From Lederbergia wuyishanensis (GTDB taxonomy: Bacteria; Bacillota; Bacilli; Bacillales; Bacillaceae_C): DNA of 64,000 nt. Made by a program: the position numbers and the translations under genes. Below are positions 37,037 to 47,975 of this stretch, one piece after another; within the stretch, counting starts at the first letter, position 1; each line of letters opens with the position of its first letter. Below the pieces are notes generated by a model. That model saw only the letters and a list, made by a program, of their open reading frames with translations, did no database searches and had not been told where the DNA came from. Where the stretch lies: positions 140,722-204,721 of the forward strand of contig NZ_JALIRM010000004.1 in the NCBI RefSeq assembly GCF_022900255.1, read 5' to 3'.

Positions 37037-38548
37037 ATGAAAGACCCAAAGGCACGAATTGAGAAGGCAAAAGTATTCCCTTTCATCCCAACTGGTGAAT
37101 ATTATTTTAATAAAGGTGTAAAAGCATACGACCGTTTTGATATAAGTAAAGCGAAGAAATATTTGAAAAGAGCATTAGAACTTGAACCAGATGAAGCAAT
37201 GATTGCTTGCCAACTTGCAATTGTTCATACAGAAGCTGGAGAATATTCTGAGTCTAATAAGCTTTTATTCATGGTACTTGAAGACCTAGATAGTGAAATG
37301 ACAGAATGCCATTATTTTATTTCTAATAATTTCGCGCATTTAGGAATGTTCACGGATGCGTTTAAGCATGCTCAACTTTATCTTGAACTAGACCCTATCG
37401 GAGAGTTTACGATTGAAGCCGAAGAATTGATGCAATTAATCGGACTTGAAGACGAAGATAATCTTGATAGTTTAGTAGAACAGGATGAGATTATTAATAA
37501 TCTGGAAACATCTAGGGTTTTACTAGAAAAAGGCGATTTTATAGAAGCAGTACAATTGTTGGAAAAAACTATCCACGATTTTCCTGAATTTTGGCCAGCA
37601 TATAATAATTTGGCTTTAGCTTATTTTTATGAAGGCGAAACAGGAAAAGCTGCAGGTATTTTAGAAAAAGTGTTGGAGAATAATCCAGGAAATTTACATG
37701 CTCTATGTAATCTTGCTGTATTTCTTTACTATGAAAAAGAAACAGAACAATTAAATGAATTGTTGGATGCATTAGATAAAGTGCAGCCCATGCTGTTTGA
37801 ACATCGATATAAGCTTGGTGCTACATTTGCCTTAACAGGAAAATATGATCAGGCCTATTTCTGGCTACGACAAATTCAAAAATATGGCTATGAAGGAGAC
37901 GCAGGCTACTATTATTGGCTTGCTAAAGCAGCCTATTTTACCGGAAATAAAAAAGTTGCTAATACTGCATGGGATATATTATCGAAAATGAATCCAGAAC
38001 AAAATCAGATTGAGCCTTGGAATGTTAAAGAGCATCCTGATCCTCGAAATATGGGGGATGATCATGCAGTTTTGAAAATGATTCAAAGTGAACGTATTGA
38101 AGTAAGGTTATACGGGTTATTTCTAATTTCTACCTTAGAAAATATGCAGGACATTTTCTCTCATTCGGAATTTAAACGATTAGAGGATTTTTCTTTAACA
38201 GAAAAACTTTACATGACACATATATTGAGAGAGAACCTTAATGCTCCAATACACGTGAATGAATATATTGCAAGCTGTCATGAAGTGGCAGTCATTTTAT
38301 ACGAGAGGTATAAAGAAGCAGGGTTATATGAACGTGAAATATTGTTATCATGGTTTTCAATTTTTATTCAAATTTTTGGAGAAGAGAGTTCATTAAAGAA
38401 CCCAAAAGCTTTTGCTGCTGCAACAGAGTATATTTGGCTTAAACAGAGTCATAATAAAAAAACACAAAAGGAAATAACTGAAGAGTACGGAATATCGCAA
38501 GCAACTTTGCGTAAATATATTAAGTTTATAGAAATCCATTGGGAATAA
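37037..38548 (+). CDS. yvcD: Tetratricopeptide-repeat protein (YvcD-like) with a C-terminal HTH-like segment
   Basis: 503 residues; ACGGAGG precedes the ATG. TPR helices run from about residue 20 to 310 (GVKAYDRFDISKAKKYLKRA, LELEPDEA, LALAYFYEGETGKAAGILEK, VLENNPGNL). The middle part is helical without clear repeats. The last 45 residues (KTQKEITEEYGISQATLRKY) look like a small helix-turn-helix, so the protein may link protein binding to DNA binding. Position upstream of trxB supports yvcD. The cellular role is unknown. Confidence 0.82.
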   Translation: MKDPKARIEKAKVFPFIPTGEYYFNKGVKAYDRFDISKAKKYLKRALELEPDEAMIACQLAIVHTEAGEYSESNKLLFMVLEDLDSEMTECHYFISNNFAHLGMFTDAFKHAQLYLELDPIGEFTIEAEELMQLIGLEDEDNLDSLVEQDEIINNLETSRVLLEKGDFIEAVQLLEKTIHDFPEFWPAYNNLALAYFYEGETGKAAGILEKVLENNPGNLHALCNLAVFLYYEKETEQLNELLDALDKVQPMLFEHRYKLGATFALTGKYDQAYFWLRQIQKYGYEGDAGYYYWLAKAAYFTGNKKVANTAWDILSKMNPEQNQIEPWNVKEHPDPRNMGDDHAVLKMIQSERIEVRLYGLFLISTLENMQDIFSHSEFKRLEDFSLTEKLYMTHILRENLNAPIHVNEYIASCHEVAVILYERYKEAGLYEREILLSWFSIFIQIFGEESSLKNPKAFAAATEYIWLKQSHNKKTQKEITEEYGISQATLRKYIKFIEIHWE

Positions 38549-38614
38549 GCATATTTTTGGACTTGATGATGATTGTTATATACGATATAGGTAAGGAAAG
38601 TAAAACAAAAATGA

Positions 38615-39601
<987 letters not shown>

Positions 39602-39644
39602 TGTAAAGTAAGTAAGAAATTTCAGCTTAAAAGTAAAATTCCGC

Positions 39645-39712
39645 TTTTATCGCTGGCGGACGGGAGCTTCCTCGGTGCTTGGTCTCCGCTATGGGTCTCC
39701 CGTTTTTTCGCT
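39645..39712. repeat. Repeat-like hairpin after trxB, probable terminator
   Basis: ACGGGAG (39660) pairs with CTCCCGT (39697), followed by TTTTTT. Internal GCTTCCTCGGTGCTT and the flanking GCTTTTATCGCTGGCGG resemble dispersed Bacillus intergenic repeats. The T-run means it can end trxB transcription. Confidence 0.6.
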
Positions 39713-39859
39713 TTTCCCTTATGGTATTGAACAAGCTGATATAGTCAAAGAGTATCAAAATTAATAACTACCTTTTAAAATTCATAGAAATTAAATGAAT
39801 AAAAAAGTAATCACTACTTAATCAAATTGTAACAGTAGTGAAATGATTTTCGGGTACAG

Positions 39860-39938
39860 TATAATCATGAGATATTGACCCCCTTTTTATACAATATCCC
39901 TTTCTTAGAGCATAGGCCTAGCCTGTGCTATTTTTTTT
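39860..39938 (+). other. Possible short transcript or attenuator before yvcJ
   Basis: TATAAT (39860) in a good -10 context is followed about 45 bases later by a terminator with arms AGCA-AGGC/GCCT-TGCT and eight T (39909-39938). A transcript from this promoter would end after roughly 65 bases. A second TATAAT at 39980 could then serve the yvcJ operon. The -35 elements are weak. Confidence 0.4.
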
Positions 39939-40039
39939 GAATAAAATTGGAATCACTATTATTTCGTATTGGTAAATAGTATAATAATATGAATGGAAAC
40001 TATAAAATACGTAACGTGTGAAAATAGGAGTTGGGAAAC

Positions 40040-40933
40040 ATGAATCCAAGTGCAACGGATGAAATACAGTTAGTCATTATTACAGGAATGTCAGGTGCAG
40101 GAAAAACTGTTGCAATCCACAGCTTTGAAGATTTAGGTTTCTTTTGTGTGGATAATTTGCCCCCAGCACTTATGCCAAAATTCCTAGAATTAATGAAGGA
40201 ATCCGGAAATAAAATGAATAAGGTAGCACTTGTTATGGATTTGCGTGGAAGGGAATTTTTCGATACTTTAGTTCGGCTCATCGACGAATTATCGGCCTCT
40301 ACTTGGGTGACACCGCAAATTCTTTTTCTGGATGCTGATGACGCTACATTAGTTAGGAGATACAAAGAAACCCGTAGATCACATCCACTTGCACATTCAG
40401 GGCTGCCATTAGAGGGAATAGAGCAGGAGCGGAGATTACTTGATGAATTAAAAGGTCGTGCTCAATTAATTTATAACACTTCCACGATGAAACCAATGCA
40501 GTTGCGTGAAAAAATTTTAGTTGAGTTTTCTGCAAATAAACAAACAATTTTTACCGTGAATGTCATGTCTTTTGGATTTAAACATGGCATCCCAATAGAT
40601 GCTGATCTTGTATTTGATGTGCGCTTTCTACCAAATCCTCATTATGTAGATCATATGAGGCCTAAGACAGGACTTGAAGAAGAAGTATCAAGCTATGTTC
40701 TAAAATGGAATGACACGCAAAAATTTCTAGCAAAAACAACTGATTTATTAACATTCATGCTGCCACTTTACAAACGAGAAGGAAAAAGTCAGCTTGTCAT
40801 TGCGATCGGTTGTACTGGTGGACAACATAGGTCGGTAGCGTTAGCTGAATATATTGGAGCATTTTATGAGAATGATTATAAAATTCAAGTGCTTCATCGA
40901 GATATAGACAAGAGAAAGGGATTAGCTAAATGA
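40040..40933 (+). CDS. rapZ: RapZ-family nucleotide-binding protein YvcJ
   Basis: 297 residues from ATG 40040, 9 bases after TAGGAG; TTG 40031 abuts that site. Walker A GMSGAGKT at residues 16-23, then FCVDNLPP, and the C-terminal domain with [17 protein letters not shown]. subtilis YvcJ is a GTP-binding protein; enterobacterial RapZ controls glmS regulation. It leads the yvcJ-yvcK-whiA-crh operon. The Nudix gene yvcI expected before it is missing. Confidence 0.92.
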   Translation: MNPSATDEIQLVIITGMSGAGKTVAIHSFEDLGFFCVDNLPPALMPKFLELMKESGNKMNKVALVMDLRGREFFDTLVRLIDELSASTWVTPQILFLDADDATLVRRYKETRRSHPLAHSGLPLEGIEQERRLLDELKGRAQLIYNTSTMKPMQLREKILVEFSANKQTIFTVNVMSFGFKHGIPIDADLVFDVRFLPNPHYVDHMRPKTGLEEEVSSYVLKWNDTQKFLAKTTDLLTFMLPLYKREGKSQLVIAIGCTGGQHRSVALAEYIGAFYENDYKIQVLHRDIDKRKGLAK

Positions 40934-41922
40934 AGCAAAATTCAAAGCCGAAAATTGTTGTAATTGGTGGCGGGACTGGTTTGCCTGTGCTTTTGCGTGG
41001 CTTGAAAAAAAAGCCAGTTGATATTACAGCAATTGTGACTGTTGCCGATGACGGAGGAAGCTCAGGAAGAATTAGAAATGAAATGGAGATTCCTCCGCCT
41101 GGTGATATTAGGAATGTTTTAGCTGCATTATCGGATGTTGAACCATTAGTGGAAGAGATGTTTCAACATCGCTTTAATACGGCAAATGAGTTATCAGGAC
41201 ATTCCTTAGGTAATTTAATACTCGCCGCATTAACATCTATAACAGGAGACTTTGTTCACGCGGTACAAGAAATGAGTAGGGTTCTTAACGTACGTGGTAA
41301 AGTTTTGCCTGCTGCTAATCAGAGTGTAGTTTTGCATGCGGAAATGGAAGATGGGTCAATAGTAAGCGGAGAGTCAAAAATACCTTTTTCAGGAAAAAAG
41401 ATAAATCGTGTCTTTTTAACACCGGATGCTATTAAACCACTTCCCGAAACAATTCGAGCCATTCATGAAGCCGATTTGATTGTAGTAGGACCTGGAAGTC
41501 TGTATACAAGTATTCTTCCTAATTTACTTGTACCTGGACTTGGTGAAGAAGTATGTAATGCTAAAGCAAAAAAAGTATATATATGCAATTTGATGACACA
41601 AGCTGGTGAGACATTAGGCTATACTGCTAGTAATCATGTTGAAGCATTGTATAGTCATATGAACTGCCCATTTGTTGATATTGTACTTGTAAATAATGAA
41701 GAAATACCTGTTGAAGTACAAAATCGATATAAGGAAGAGCTAGCACAACCAGTTCTATTTGATGTTGATAAATTAATCACTTTAGGACTTGAAGTCTTAT
41801 ATGATGAATTCATCAGTTTTGAAAATGGGTATATTCGTCATAATACAGAAAAAGTGGCGAGCATTATTTATTCACTTATAGACAAAAATCCAGATGTAAT
41901 AGCCCAAAAACTTAAAGCGTGA
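40930..41922 (+). CDS. yvcK: Gluconeogenesis factor YvcK (YvcK/CofD family)
   Basis: 330 residues starting in the ATGA overlap with yvcJ. Family motifs: [51 protein letters not shown] and [17 protein letters not shown]. YvcK binds UDP-sugars and is needed for growth and cell shape on gluconeogenic carbon sources in B. subtilis. Genes on both sides share the conserved operon. Confidence 0.94.
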   Translation: MKQNSKPKIVVIGGGTGLPVLLRGLKKKPVDITAIVTVADDGGSSGRIRNEMEIPPPGDIRNVLAALSDVEPLVEEMFQHRFNTANELSGHSLGNLILAALTSITGDFVHAVQEMSRVLNVRGKVLPAANQSVVLHAEMEDGSIVSGESKIPFSGKKINRVFLTPDAIKPLPETIRAIHEADLIVVGPGSLYTSILPNLLVPGLGEEVCNAKAKKVYICNLMTQAGETLGYTASNHVEALYSHMNCPFVDIVLVNNEEIPVEVQNRYKEELAQPVLFDVDKLITLGLEVLYDEFISFENGYIRHNTEKVASIIYSLIDKNPDVIAQKLKA

Positions 41923-41948
41923 AGTGTGGAAAAAGGAGGTGAGATGGG

Positions 41949-42893
41949 ATGTCGTTTGCTTCTGAGACAAAGAAAGAACTAACAAATCTCGAAGTGAAAG
42001 ATTGTTGTGCTAGAGCAGAACTTTCGGCACTCATCAAAATGAATGGTTCCATTTCCTTTTCTAACCGGCTTTTAATCGTCAATGTTCAAACGGAGAATGC
42101 CGCGATTGCACGTCGTATTTATACGCTAATAAAGATGCTATATGAAACAGACGTCGAATTGTTGGTTAGGAAAAAAATGCGGCTGAAAAAAAACAATATA
42201 TACATCGTACGACTGAAGCAACATGCTGAGAAAATTCTTCGAGATTTAAAGATATTAGGGGAAGGATTTACTTTTGTCCATGATATTGAAAAAGAATTAG
42301 TCAGTAAGAAATGTTGTAAAAGATCCTATTTACGCGGTGCATTTCTAGCAGGTGGTTCAGTTAATAACCCTGAAACGTCATCTTATCACCTTGAAATCTT
42401 CTCGCTCTATAAAGAGCATAATGATTCGCTTTGTGAACTTATGAACGATTTTGGTTTAAATAGTAAGACGTTAGAAAGAAAAAATGGCTTCATTACTTAT
42501 TTAAAAGAAGCGGAGAAAATTACAGAATTTCTTAATATTGTTGGTGCGCATAGTGCGTTACTGAGATTTGAAGATGTTAGAATAGTGCGGGATATGCGCA
42601 ATTCTGTCAATCGACTTGTCAATTGTGAAACAGCTAATTTAAATAAAACCATTGGGGCTGCACTTCGTCAGGTTGAGAATATCCGCTATATTGAAGAAAC
42701 TGTAGGATTGGATTTTTTACCGGATAAACTAAGGGAAATTGCAGTGCTTCGTGTCGAACATCAAGATGTGACGTTAAAAGAGTTAGGGGAAATGGTGTCA
42801 ACTGGAACGATAAGTAAATCAGGTATCAATCATCGTTTAAGAAAAATTGATGCCATTGCGGAGAACCTTAGAAAAGGTGTTCAAGGAGAATAA
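41949..42893 (+). CDS. whiA: DNA-binding protein WhiA
   Basis: 314 residues; AAAAGGAGGTGA precedes the ATG. The N-terminal two-thirds are a LAGLIDADG-like domain ([26 protein letters not shown] core) without nuclease function, and the C-terminus is a sigma-70 region-4-like helix-turn-helix ([25 protein letters not shown]). It affects cell division and chromosome segregation in Bacillus. Operon position is as in B. subtilis (yvcL). Confidence 0.94.
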   Translation: MSFASETKKELTNLEVKDCCARAELSALIKMNGSISFSNRLLIVNVQTENAAIARRIYTLIKMLYETDVELLVRKKMRLKKNNIYIVRLKQHAEKILRDLKILGEGFTFVHDIEKELVSKKCCKRSYLRGAFLAGGSVNNPETSSYHLEIFSLYKEHNDSLCELMNDFGLNSKTLERKNGFITYLKEAEKITEFLNIVGAHSALLRFEDVRIVRDMRNSVNRLVNCETANLNKTIGAALRQVENIRYIEETVGLDFLPDKLREIAVLRVEHQDVTLKELGEMVSTGTISKSGINHRLRKIDAIAENLRKGVQGE

Positions 42894-42917
42894 ACTATAA
42901 AAAAGGAGAGATAAACC

Positions 42918-43175
42918 TTGGCTGTAAAAGAAGTAGAAGTAAAATTAAATACTGGATTACAGGCTCGTTCTGCGGCACAATTTGTGCAGGAAGCCAGCCG
43001 TTTTTCTTCTGATATTTTTATTGAAAAAGATGGTAGAAAAGTAAATGCAAAAAGCATTATGGGATTAATGAGTCTTGCCATTGGTCCAAGTGCAACTATC
43101 CAACTTTATGCAGATGGAAATGATGAAGAAGAAGCATTAGATACATTATCAGCATTAGTACAAAGCGAGATCTAA
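42918..43175 (+). CDS. crh: HPr-like catabolite-repression protein Crh
   Basis: 85 residues with a TTG start after AAAAGGAGAG. HPr fold with Ser46 in AKSIMGLM, the HprK target, but position 15 is Gln in place of the catalytic His. This separates Crh from the PTS protein HPr, so it acts only in regulation, as cofactor of CcpA. It is the last gene of the operon; a terminator follows. Confidence 0.95.
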   Translation: MAVKEVEVKLNTGLQARSAAQFVQEASRFSSDIFIEKDGRKVNAKSIMGLMSLAIGPSATIQLYADGNDEEEALDTLSALVQSEI

Positions 43176-43185
43176 CATAATTTTT

Positions 43186-43219
43186 GGCGGCTGATGTAGT
43201 AGCATTGGCTGCCTTTTTG
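43186..43219 (+). terminator. crh operon terminator
   Basis: GGCGGC/GCTGCC arms with one wobble, inner ATG/CAT pairing, then TTTTTGTTTTTT. Confidence 0.75.
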
Positions 43220-43317
43220 TTTTTTAGATAATAAGTAAAAATTTTTATAAGGACAGTATTTTGAAATAGGCTTTCGGTGGCTTGCTTCAGGAGCCATCGG
43301 CTCGAGGATCAAATAAC

Positions 43318-43358
43318 CTGAACCAAAAAAAGGCAAAAAAAACGCCTTTTTGGTTCAG
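43318..43358. repeat. Perfect long hairpin between crh and the ABC transporter
   Basis: CTGAACCAAAAA pairs with TTTTTGGTTCAG around a small GGC/GCC stem and an A-rich loop. A second stem (TGGCT/AGCCA) lies just upstream. It has T-runs on both strands but no convergent gene, so it may be an element end or a second terminator. Confidence 0.5.
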
Positions 43359-43456
43359 AACATTTGCTTGTCGCCGATACGCAGACGCGCCCTGCTCTTT
43401 TTGTTATAAAGTTATTAGGTTATCTACTCAACTGATGATAGAAGGTGAAACACTAT

Positions 43457-45175
43457 ATGTTAAAAAAGTTCTTTTCATATTATAAGCCGCATAAGAGATT
43501 ATTTATTATTGATTTTTCAAGTGCTGTTTTTGTTGCAATTCTTGAATTAGCCTTTCCAGTTGCCGTTCAATGGTTTATTGATAAGCTACTGCCTGGAGGA
43601 GACTGGAATAAGATTGTTACCATAGCAATTCTTTTGTTTCTAGTTTATATATTAAGTACCGTTTTACAATATATTGTCAGTTATTTAGGGCACAAACTGG
43701 GGATTAATATTGAAACTGATATGAGAGAACAATTATTTACTCATGTACAGCGTCAATCTTTTCGTTTTTTTGATAATACGAAAACTGGACATATCATGAG
43801 TCGAATTACAAATGATTTATTTGATATCGGAGAGCTTGCACATCATGGGCCAGAAGACTTTTTTATTGCCATTATGACGTTTGTCGGGGCATTTGTCATC
43901 ATGTTCAATATAAATCCAGAGCTAGCTGTTATTGCAATTATTATGATTCCTTTCCTCGTTTGGCTTGTGACGTATTGCAATATAAAGATGAATAACGCTT
44001 GGAAAAATATGTACGGCAGAATTGCCGATGTAAATGCCAGGGTAGAGGATAGTGTATCCGGGGTACGTGTTGTTCAATCTTTTACAAATGAAGAATTTGA
44101 AATTAACCGTTTTAAAAAAGATAATGGTAGTTTTCGTTTAGCCAAATTGCTGGCGTATAAAGTTATGGCAGTAACCCATTCTAGTATTTATATGATGACT
44201 CGGTTAGTAACACTTTTAGTATTAGTGGTAGGTGCCTGGTTTAGTTTCAAAGGAAACCTTACGTATGGAGAGCTTGTAAGTTTTGTTTTATACGTAAATG
44301 TTCTGATCAAGCCAGTTGATAAAATAAGCGCTCTATTAGAGCTGTATCCAAAAGGGATGGCTGGATTTAAGAGATTTCTAGAATTAATTGAACAAGAACC
44401 AGAGATTAAAGACCGCCCTCATGCAGAAAATGTTAAGGGTTTAATGGGGGATATTCAATTTAACGATGTACACTTCCAGTATGATGACCATAAAGCAGTA
44501 CTAGAAGGTATTAATTTAAATATTCGAGCTGGGCAAACGATTGCCTTTGTTGGACCGTCAGGAGCAGGGAAAACAACAATATGTTCCTTGGTTCCTCGAT
44601 TTTATGATGTGAAAGCTGGTTCAATTTCCATCGATGGAATCGATATTCGAGATATGACGAAGCACTCGCTTCGATCACATATTGGAATCGTTCAACAGGA
44701 TGTCTTTTTATTTACTGGAACTATTCGAGAAAACATTGCTTATGGAAAAAGAAATGCTACAGAAGAAGAAATTCGAGATGCAGCACGCAAAGCCCACTTG
44801 GAAGAATTTATTGCATCCCTTCCAGATGGTTATGAAACGCAAATTGGAGAGCGTGGTTTAAAGCTTTCAGGAGGACAAAAACAACGTCTAGCTATAGCGA
44901 GAATGTTTTTAAAAAATCCACCTATCCTGATTTTGGACGAGGCAACTTCTGCTCTTGATACAGAAACGGAAAAAATCATTCAGCAAGCATTAAACGAACT
45001 AGCGGTAAATCGCACCACTTTAGTTATTGCCCACCGTTTGGCGACAATTAGAGATGCTGATAGGGTCGTTGTCGTAACAGAGGATGGAATTGCGGAAGAT
45101 GGAACTTATTCAGAGTTAGTGAATCAAGGTGGTTTATTCTCAAGGCTACACAATATTCAGTTTCAGGAAGTTTAA
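43457..45175 (+). CDS. ABC exporter, fused permease-ATPase
   Basis: 572 residues from the ATG after GAAGGTGAA. Six membrane helices in the first 310 residues, then an ATPase domain with Walker A GPSGAGKTT, signature LSGGQKQRL, Walker B ILILDEATSALD and the switch His in IAHRLATI. It is a half-transporter of the MsbA/LmrA type that would work as a dimer, similar to B. subtilis YwjA. It probably exports a hydrophobic compound; the substrate is not evident. It is a single gene, convergent with the TrkA-C gene. Confidence 0.88.
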   Translation: MLKKFFSYYKPHKRLFIIDFSSAVFVAILELAFPVAVQWFIDKLLPGGDWNKIVTIAILLFLVYILSTVLQYIVSYLGHKLGINIETDMREQLFTHVQRQSFRFFDNTKTGHIMSRITNDLFDIGELAHHGPEDFFIAIMTFVGAFVIMFNINPELAVIAIIMIPFLVWLVTYCNIKMNNAWKNMYGRIADVNARVEDSVSGVRVVQSFTNEEFEINRFKKDNGSFRLAKLLAYKVMAVTHSSIYMMTRLVTLLVLVVGAWFSFKGNLTYGELVSFVLYVNVLIKPVDKISALLELYPKGMAGFKRFLELIEQEPEIKDRPHAENVKGLMGDIQFNDVHFQYDDHKAVLEGINLNIRAGQTIAFVGPSGAGKTTICSLVPRFYDVKAGSISIDGIDIRDMTKHSLRSHIGIVQQDVFLFTGTIRENIAYGKRNATEEEIRDAARKAHLEEFIASLPDGYETQIGERGLKLSGGQKQRLAIARMFLKNPPILILDEATSALDTETEKIIQQALNELAVNRTTLVIAHRLATIRDADRVVVVTEDGIAEDGTYSELVNQGGLFSRLHNIQFQEV

Positions 45176-45177
45176 TA

Positions 45178-45222
45178 AAAAAAATCAAGAAGAGATTTCG
45201 GTCTCTTCTTTTGATTTTTTTT
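45178..45222. terminator. Bidirectional terminator between ABC exporter and TrkA-C gene
   Basis: AAAATCAAGAAGAGA pairs with TCTCTTCT and TGATTTT (one bulge), loop TTTCGG. It overlaps the last codons of the leftward gene. Confidence 0.8.
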
Positions 45223-45886
45223 CTTCTAATTCTGCTTTAAATTTATCATTAATGACATCTTTATCACCATACATATAAAAAAAATCCCCGGATTTTATGA
45301 TTTCTTTTTCCATATTGTAACGTACGTGATTTACCCCTCTTTTGATAAATAATATTCTTATATTTTTGTTATCAGAAAGTAAGGTAGAATACCTATCGCC
45401 TATATAAGTAGATTTTTCATGAATGGGAATTTCTATTAATGCTTCATTTTTCTCAAAATGTAAAACTTCATTAATAGGAAGTTCATCTAACTCATATGTA
45501 TGCTCTAGATCAGCACGTAGTTTCTTTTCTAAATAAGCTTTCACAAATTTCAGCTTTAAGAGGATGTAAAAAAGAGTAGTTGCAAACATTCCAATTCCTA
45601 TTTGCAATATATGCACATCATTGGCTAAATAAGTGCTAAGGATAGCAATAATCACAGCCAAAGAAAAAGCACCAAATAATATTAAAAAACTGCTTATCTT
45701 TCTTCTAACTGGATGGTCAATAATTAGTTTTGCCTCGTCAGTTGTAAAGCCTGTATTTGTTAGCATGGAAATAGCTTGATAACGAGCAATATGTTTATCT
45801 AATCCTGTAAATATAAAAAAAGTTGCAGATATTTCAACAACAAGTCCAATAAAGACTAAGTAGGCTAGCATAAATAATATTTCCAT
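45185..45886 (-). CDS. Membrane protein with C-terminal TrkA-C (RCK-C) domain
   Basis: 233 residues from the ATG at 45886, which follows GGTGATG; an upstream in-frame extension to 46033 lacks a site and looks non-coding. Three hydrophobic segments (residues 3-25, 60-85, 90-110), with a pore-like SMLTNTGFTTDEAKLI between the first two. A soluble TrkA-C domain follows (EALIEIPIHEKSTYIGDRYSTL, IRILFIKRG, KSGDFFYMYGDKD). TrkA-C domains bind ligands such as cyclic di-AMP in other potassium systems. It is divergent from the CorA gene, so a shared role in cation balance is possible. Confidence 0.78.
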   Translation of the reverse strand: MEILFMLAYLVFIGLVVEISATFFIFTGLDKHIARYQAISMLTNTGFTTDEAKLIIDHPVRRKISSFLILFGAFSLAVIIAILSTYLANDVHILQIGIGMFATTLFYILLKLKFVKAYLEKKLRADLEHTYELDELPINEVLHFEKNEALIEIPIHEKSTYIGDRYSTLLSDNKNIRILFIKRGVNHVRYNMEKEIIKSGDFFYMYGDKDVINDKFKAELEEKKSKEETEISS

Positions 45887-46056
45887 GTCATCACCGTTTA
45901 CATTTTTGTTTATTAATTCCACCAAACTAATTTTCTTAAACAGTTTAAGACTTGAATTAAATCGGGAATGTAAAAGAAGAATAGTAATGGTCATTGTTGA
46001 TATTCTGAACGGCGCTAACATACACAATGCCAAAGGATGAAAATTGGAGTGGTGTT

Positions 46057-47010
46057 ATGGAAAAAAGTACTGATGGTGTTCATACTTTTTCAAAAGGGTG
46101 GTTTTGGCAGGAAGCTACTCTAAAGGATAAGGATAAAATAGACAAGTTACTTCATGATTTTCCGGCAACAGATATATGGTTGAATAATTCTAATAATATC
46201 AAAACGAATTATTTGCGGGTGATGACCCATGGTAAAGAAAATACATTTGCTTTGATAGGATCACTTAATTATTCAAGGGATCCAGAGAATCCAGATCTAT
46301 ATAAACATCTACATTATTATGTTTCTGAAAATAAGTTACTTACAATAGATTTTGATATTAACGTATTTTCGAGGATAACATATGAAGAAGTTTTCCATCA
46401 TTTAGAACAGTGCAATAATGCGTTGGACGGTTTTTTATTTTTACTTTCCGAACTACTAAATACGTTTTTAGACGGCATCGATGATTTTGAAGAAAAATTA
46501 ATTACGCTTGAAAAAACTATTCGATTTAACAATCAATCTAATTCTTTGGAAGAAATTTTTGAAATTAGATCCGAAATGCTTTTTTTAACTCACTTAGTCA
46601 TTCCGATTGAGGAAATAGTTATTGCGCTTCAAGAGGCATATTTGAATGCGATTGACCAAGTGGACAATTATAATCGAACGAGAATACGACTTGAACGAAC
46701 GATGAAACTGCTCGATCATTATGAGCATCAAATCGAATCATTATTAAATCTAAATATCAATCTGTATTCTTTTCGAGGAAATGAAATTATTAAAGCGTTA
46801 ACGGTTTTTACTGTATTAGTTACCCCAATAACTGTTCTAGGTGCACTTTGGGGAATGAATTTTAAATATATGCCAGAATTTAAATGGAAACTAGGTTATA
46901 TATTCGCTTGGTGTATCATTATTTTGACAACTGGCTTAATTTACGTGTGGCTATATAAAAAAGGGTGGACTGGGGACATTTTGAAAAGGAATAAAAAGAA
47001 TAAAAGTTAA
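46057..47010 (+). CDS. CorA-family divalent cation transporter
   Basis: 317 residues from the ATG after GGAGTGG; an ATG 30 bases upstream has a poorer site. A large N-terminal cytoplasmic domain with a long coiled helix (about 150-245) precedes two C-terminal membrane helices. The diagnostic GMN motif is in LWGMNFKYMP after the first helix. CorA proteins form pentameric Mg, Co or Zn channels. It lacks the exact YGMN form, having WGMN. Its divergent neighbour carries a TrkA-C domain. Confidence 0.88.
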   Translation: MEKSTDGVHTFSKGWFWQEATLKDKDKIDKLLHDFPATDIWLNNSNNIKTNYLRVMTHGKENTFALIGSLNYSRDPENPDLYKHLHYYVSENKLLTIDFDINVFSRITYEEVFHHLEQCNNALDGFLFLLSELLNTFLDGIDDFEEKLITLEKTIRFNNQSNSLEEIFEIRSEMLFLTHLVIPIEEIVIALQEAYLNAIDQVDNYNRTRIRLERTMKLLDHYEHQIESLLNLNINLYSFRGNEIIKALTVFTVLVTPITVLGALWGMNFKYMPEFKWKLGYIFAWCIIILTTGLIYVWLYKKGWTGDILKRNKKNKS

Positions 47011-47025
47011 TATGGAGATTGTCAA

Positions 47026-47065
47026 AATAAATTGCCCGCCATTAATTAATGGCGGGCAATTTATT
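47026..47065. terminator. Bidirectional terminator, 40-bp perfect palindrome
   Basis: AATAAATTGCCCGCCATTAA and its exact complement, placed between the CorA gene and the leftward tRNA, so it can end both transcripts. Confidence 0.88.
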
Positions 47066-47095
47066 ATTAAGGTTTTTATAAATATGATAGAATGA

Positions 47096-47167
47096 CGCCC
47101 TCGGAGGGAATCGAACCCCCAGTACAAGAACCGGAATCTTGCGTGTTATCCGTTACACCACGAGGGC
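47096..47167 (-). tRNA. tRNA-Arg (anticodon CCG)
   Basis: On the minus strand the acceptor stem GCCCTCG/CGAGGGC pairs perfectly. The anticodon stem is CAAGA/TCTTG with loop TTCCGGT, giving anticodon CCG for codon CGG. The T loop is GTTCGATT. The discriminator is G. CCA is not encoded (TCA follows). It is a single tRNA between the CorA gene and clpP. Confidence 0.95.
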
Positions 47168-47285
47168 ATAATTTTAATGCGTACGATAAAAAATTATATG
47201 ATAAAAATTTGTCTATTGCAAGCAATAAACGTTTATTTTTATCCATATTGGTAAATATAATAGGATATAAAATGAAGGTGTATTA

Positions 47286-47315
47286 TTTGACCTTTATTGA
47301 CCATCAATGTATGAT
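47286..47315 (+). promoter_or_regulatory. clpP promoter with CtsR box
   Basis: TTTGACCTTTATTGACC (47286-47302), read on the minus strand GGTCAATAAAGGTCAAA, fits the CtsR consensus of two GGTCAAA heptads with one mismatch. TTGACC (47287) and TATGAT (47310) with a 17-base gap form the promoter, so CtsR would cover the -35. Confidence 0.82.
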
Positions 47316-47364
47316 GGAAATACATAAAGTAATATGCCAATAGGCGATCAAGGAGGAGAACATT

Positions 47365-47964
47365 TTGCATTTAATACCTACAGTTATTGAACAAACCAAC
47401 CGCGGAGAACGTGCATACGATATTTATTCTAGACTGTTGAAAGACCGTATTATTATGCTCGGTAGTGCAATTGATGATACAGTTGCTAACTCTATCGTTG
47501 CGCAATTATTATTCTTGGAAGCGGAAAACCCTGAAAAAGATATTTATCTTTACATTAATAGTCCTGGTGGTAGTATTACAGCAGGCATGGCGATCTACGA
47601 CACAATGCAATTTATTAAAGCGGATGTCCATACGATCTGTATTGGTATGGCTGCTTCAATGGGTGCGTTTTTACTAGCGGCCGGAGCAAAAGGCAAACGT
47701 TTTGCTCTTCCTAACAGTGAGGTCATGATTCACCAACCACTTGGCGGAGCACAAGGTCAAGCTACTGAAATTGAGATAGCTGCAAAACGCATTCTTCATA
47801 TGCGCGAAAAGTTAAATAGAATTCTTGCAGAGCGCACAGGTCAACCAATTGAAGTTATCCAACGCGACACAGATCGAGATAATTTCATGACCGCTGAAAG
47901 AGCAAAAGAATATGGATTAATTGACCAAATTATTCAACGTAATGATGATATGGCTAAAAAATAA
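47365..47964 (+). CDS. clpP: ATP-dependent Clp protease proteolytic subunit ClpP
   Basis: 199 residues with a TTG start after AAGGAGGAG; the resulting N-terminus ([20 protein letters not shown]) is the family standard. Catalytic triad Ser98 (GMAASMG), His123 (MIHQPLGG) and Asp172. It forms the tetradecameric barrel used by ClpX and ClpC for regulated proteolysis. It is under CtsR control by its promoter and has a strong terminator. Confidence 0.97.
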   Translation: MHLIPTVIEQTNRGERAYDIYSRLLKDRIIMLGSAIDDTVANSIVAQLLFLEAENPEKDIYLYINSPGGSITAGMAIYDTMQFIKADVHTICIGMAASMGAFLLAAGAKGKRFALPNSEVMIHQPLGGAQGQATEIEIAAKRILHMREKLNRILAERTGQPIEVIQRDTDRDNFMTAERAKEYGLIDQIIQRNDDMAKK

Positions 47965-47975
47965 AGAAATATATG

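Noticed and set aside
45887..46033. N-terminal extension of the TrkA-C protein
   Set aside because: The extra 49 codons have no ribosome site and overlap the divergent control region; the start at 45886 has a GGTGATG site and gives a normal membrane start.
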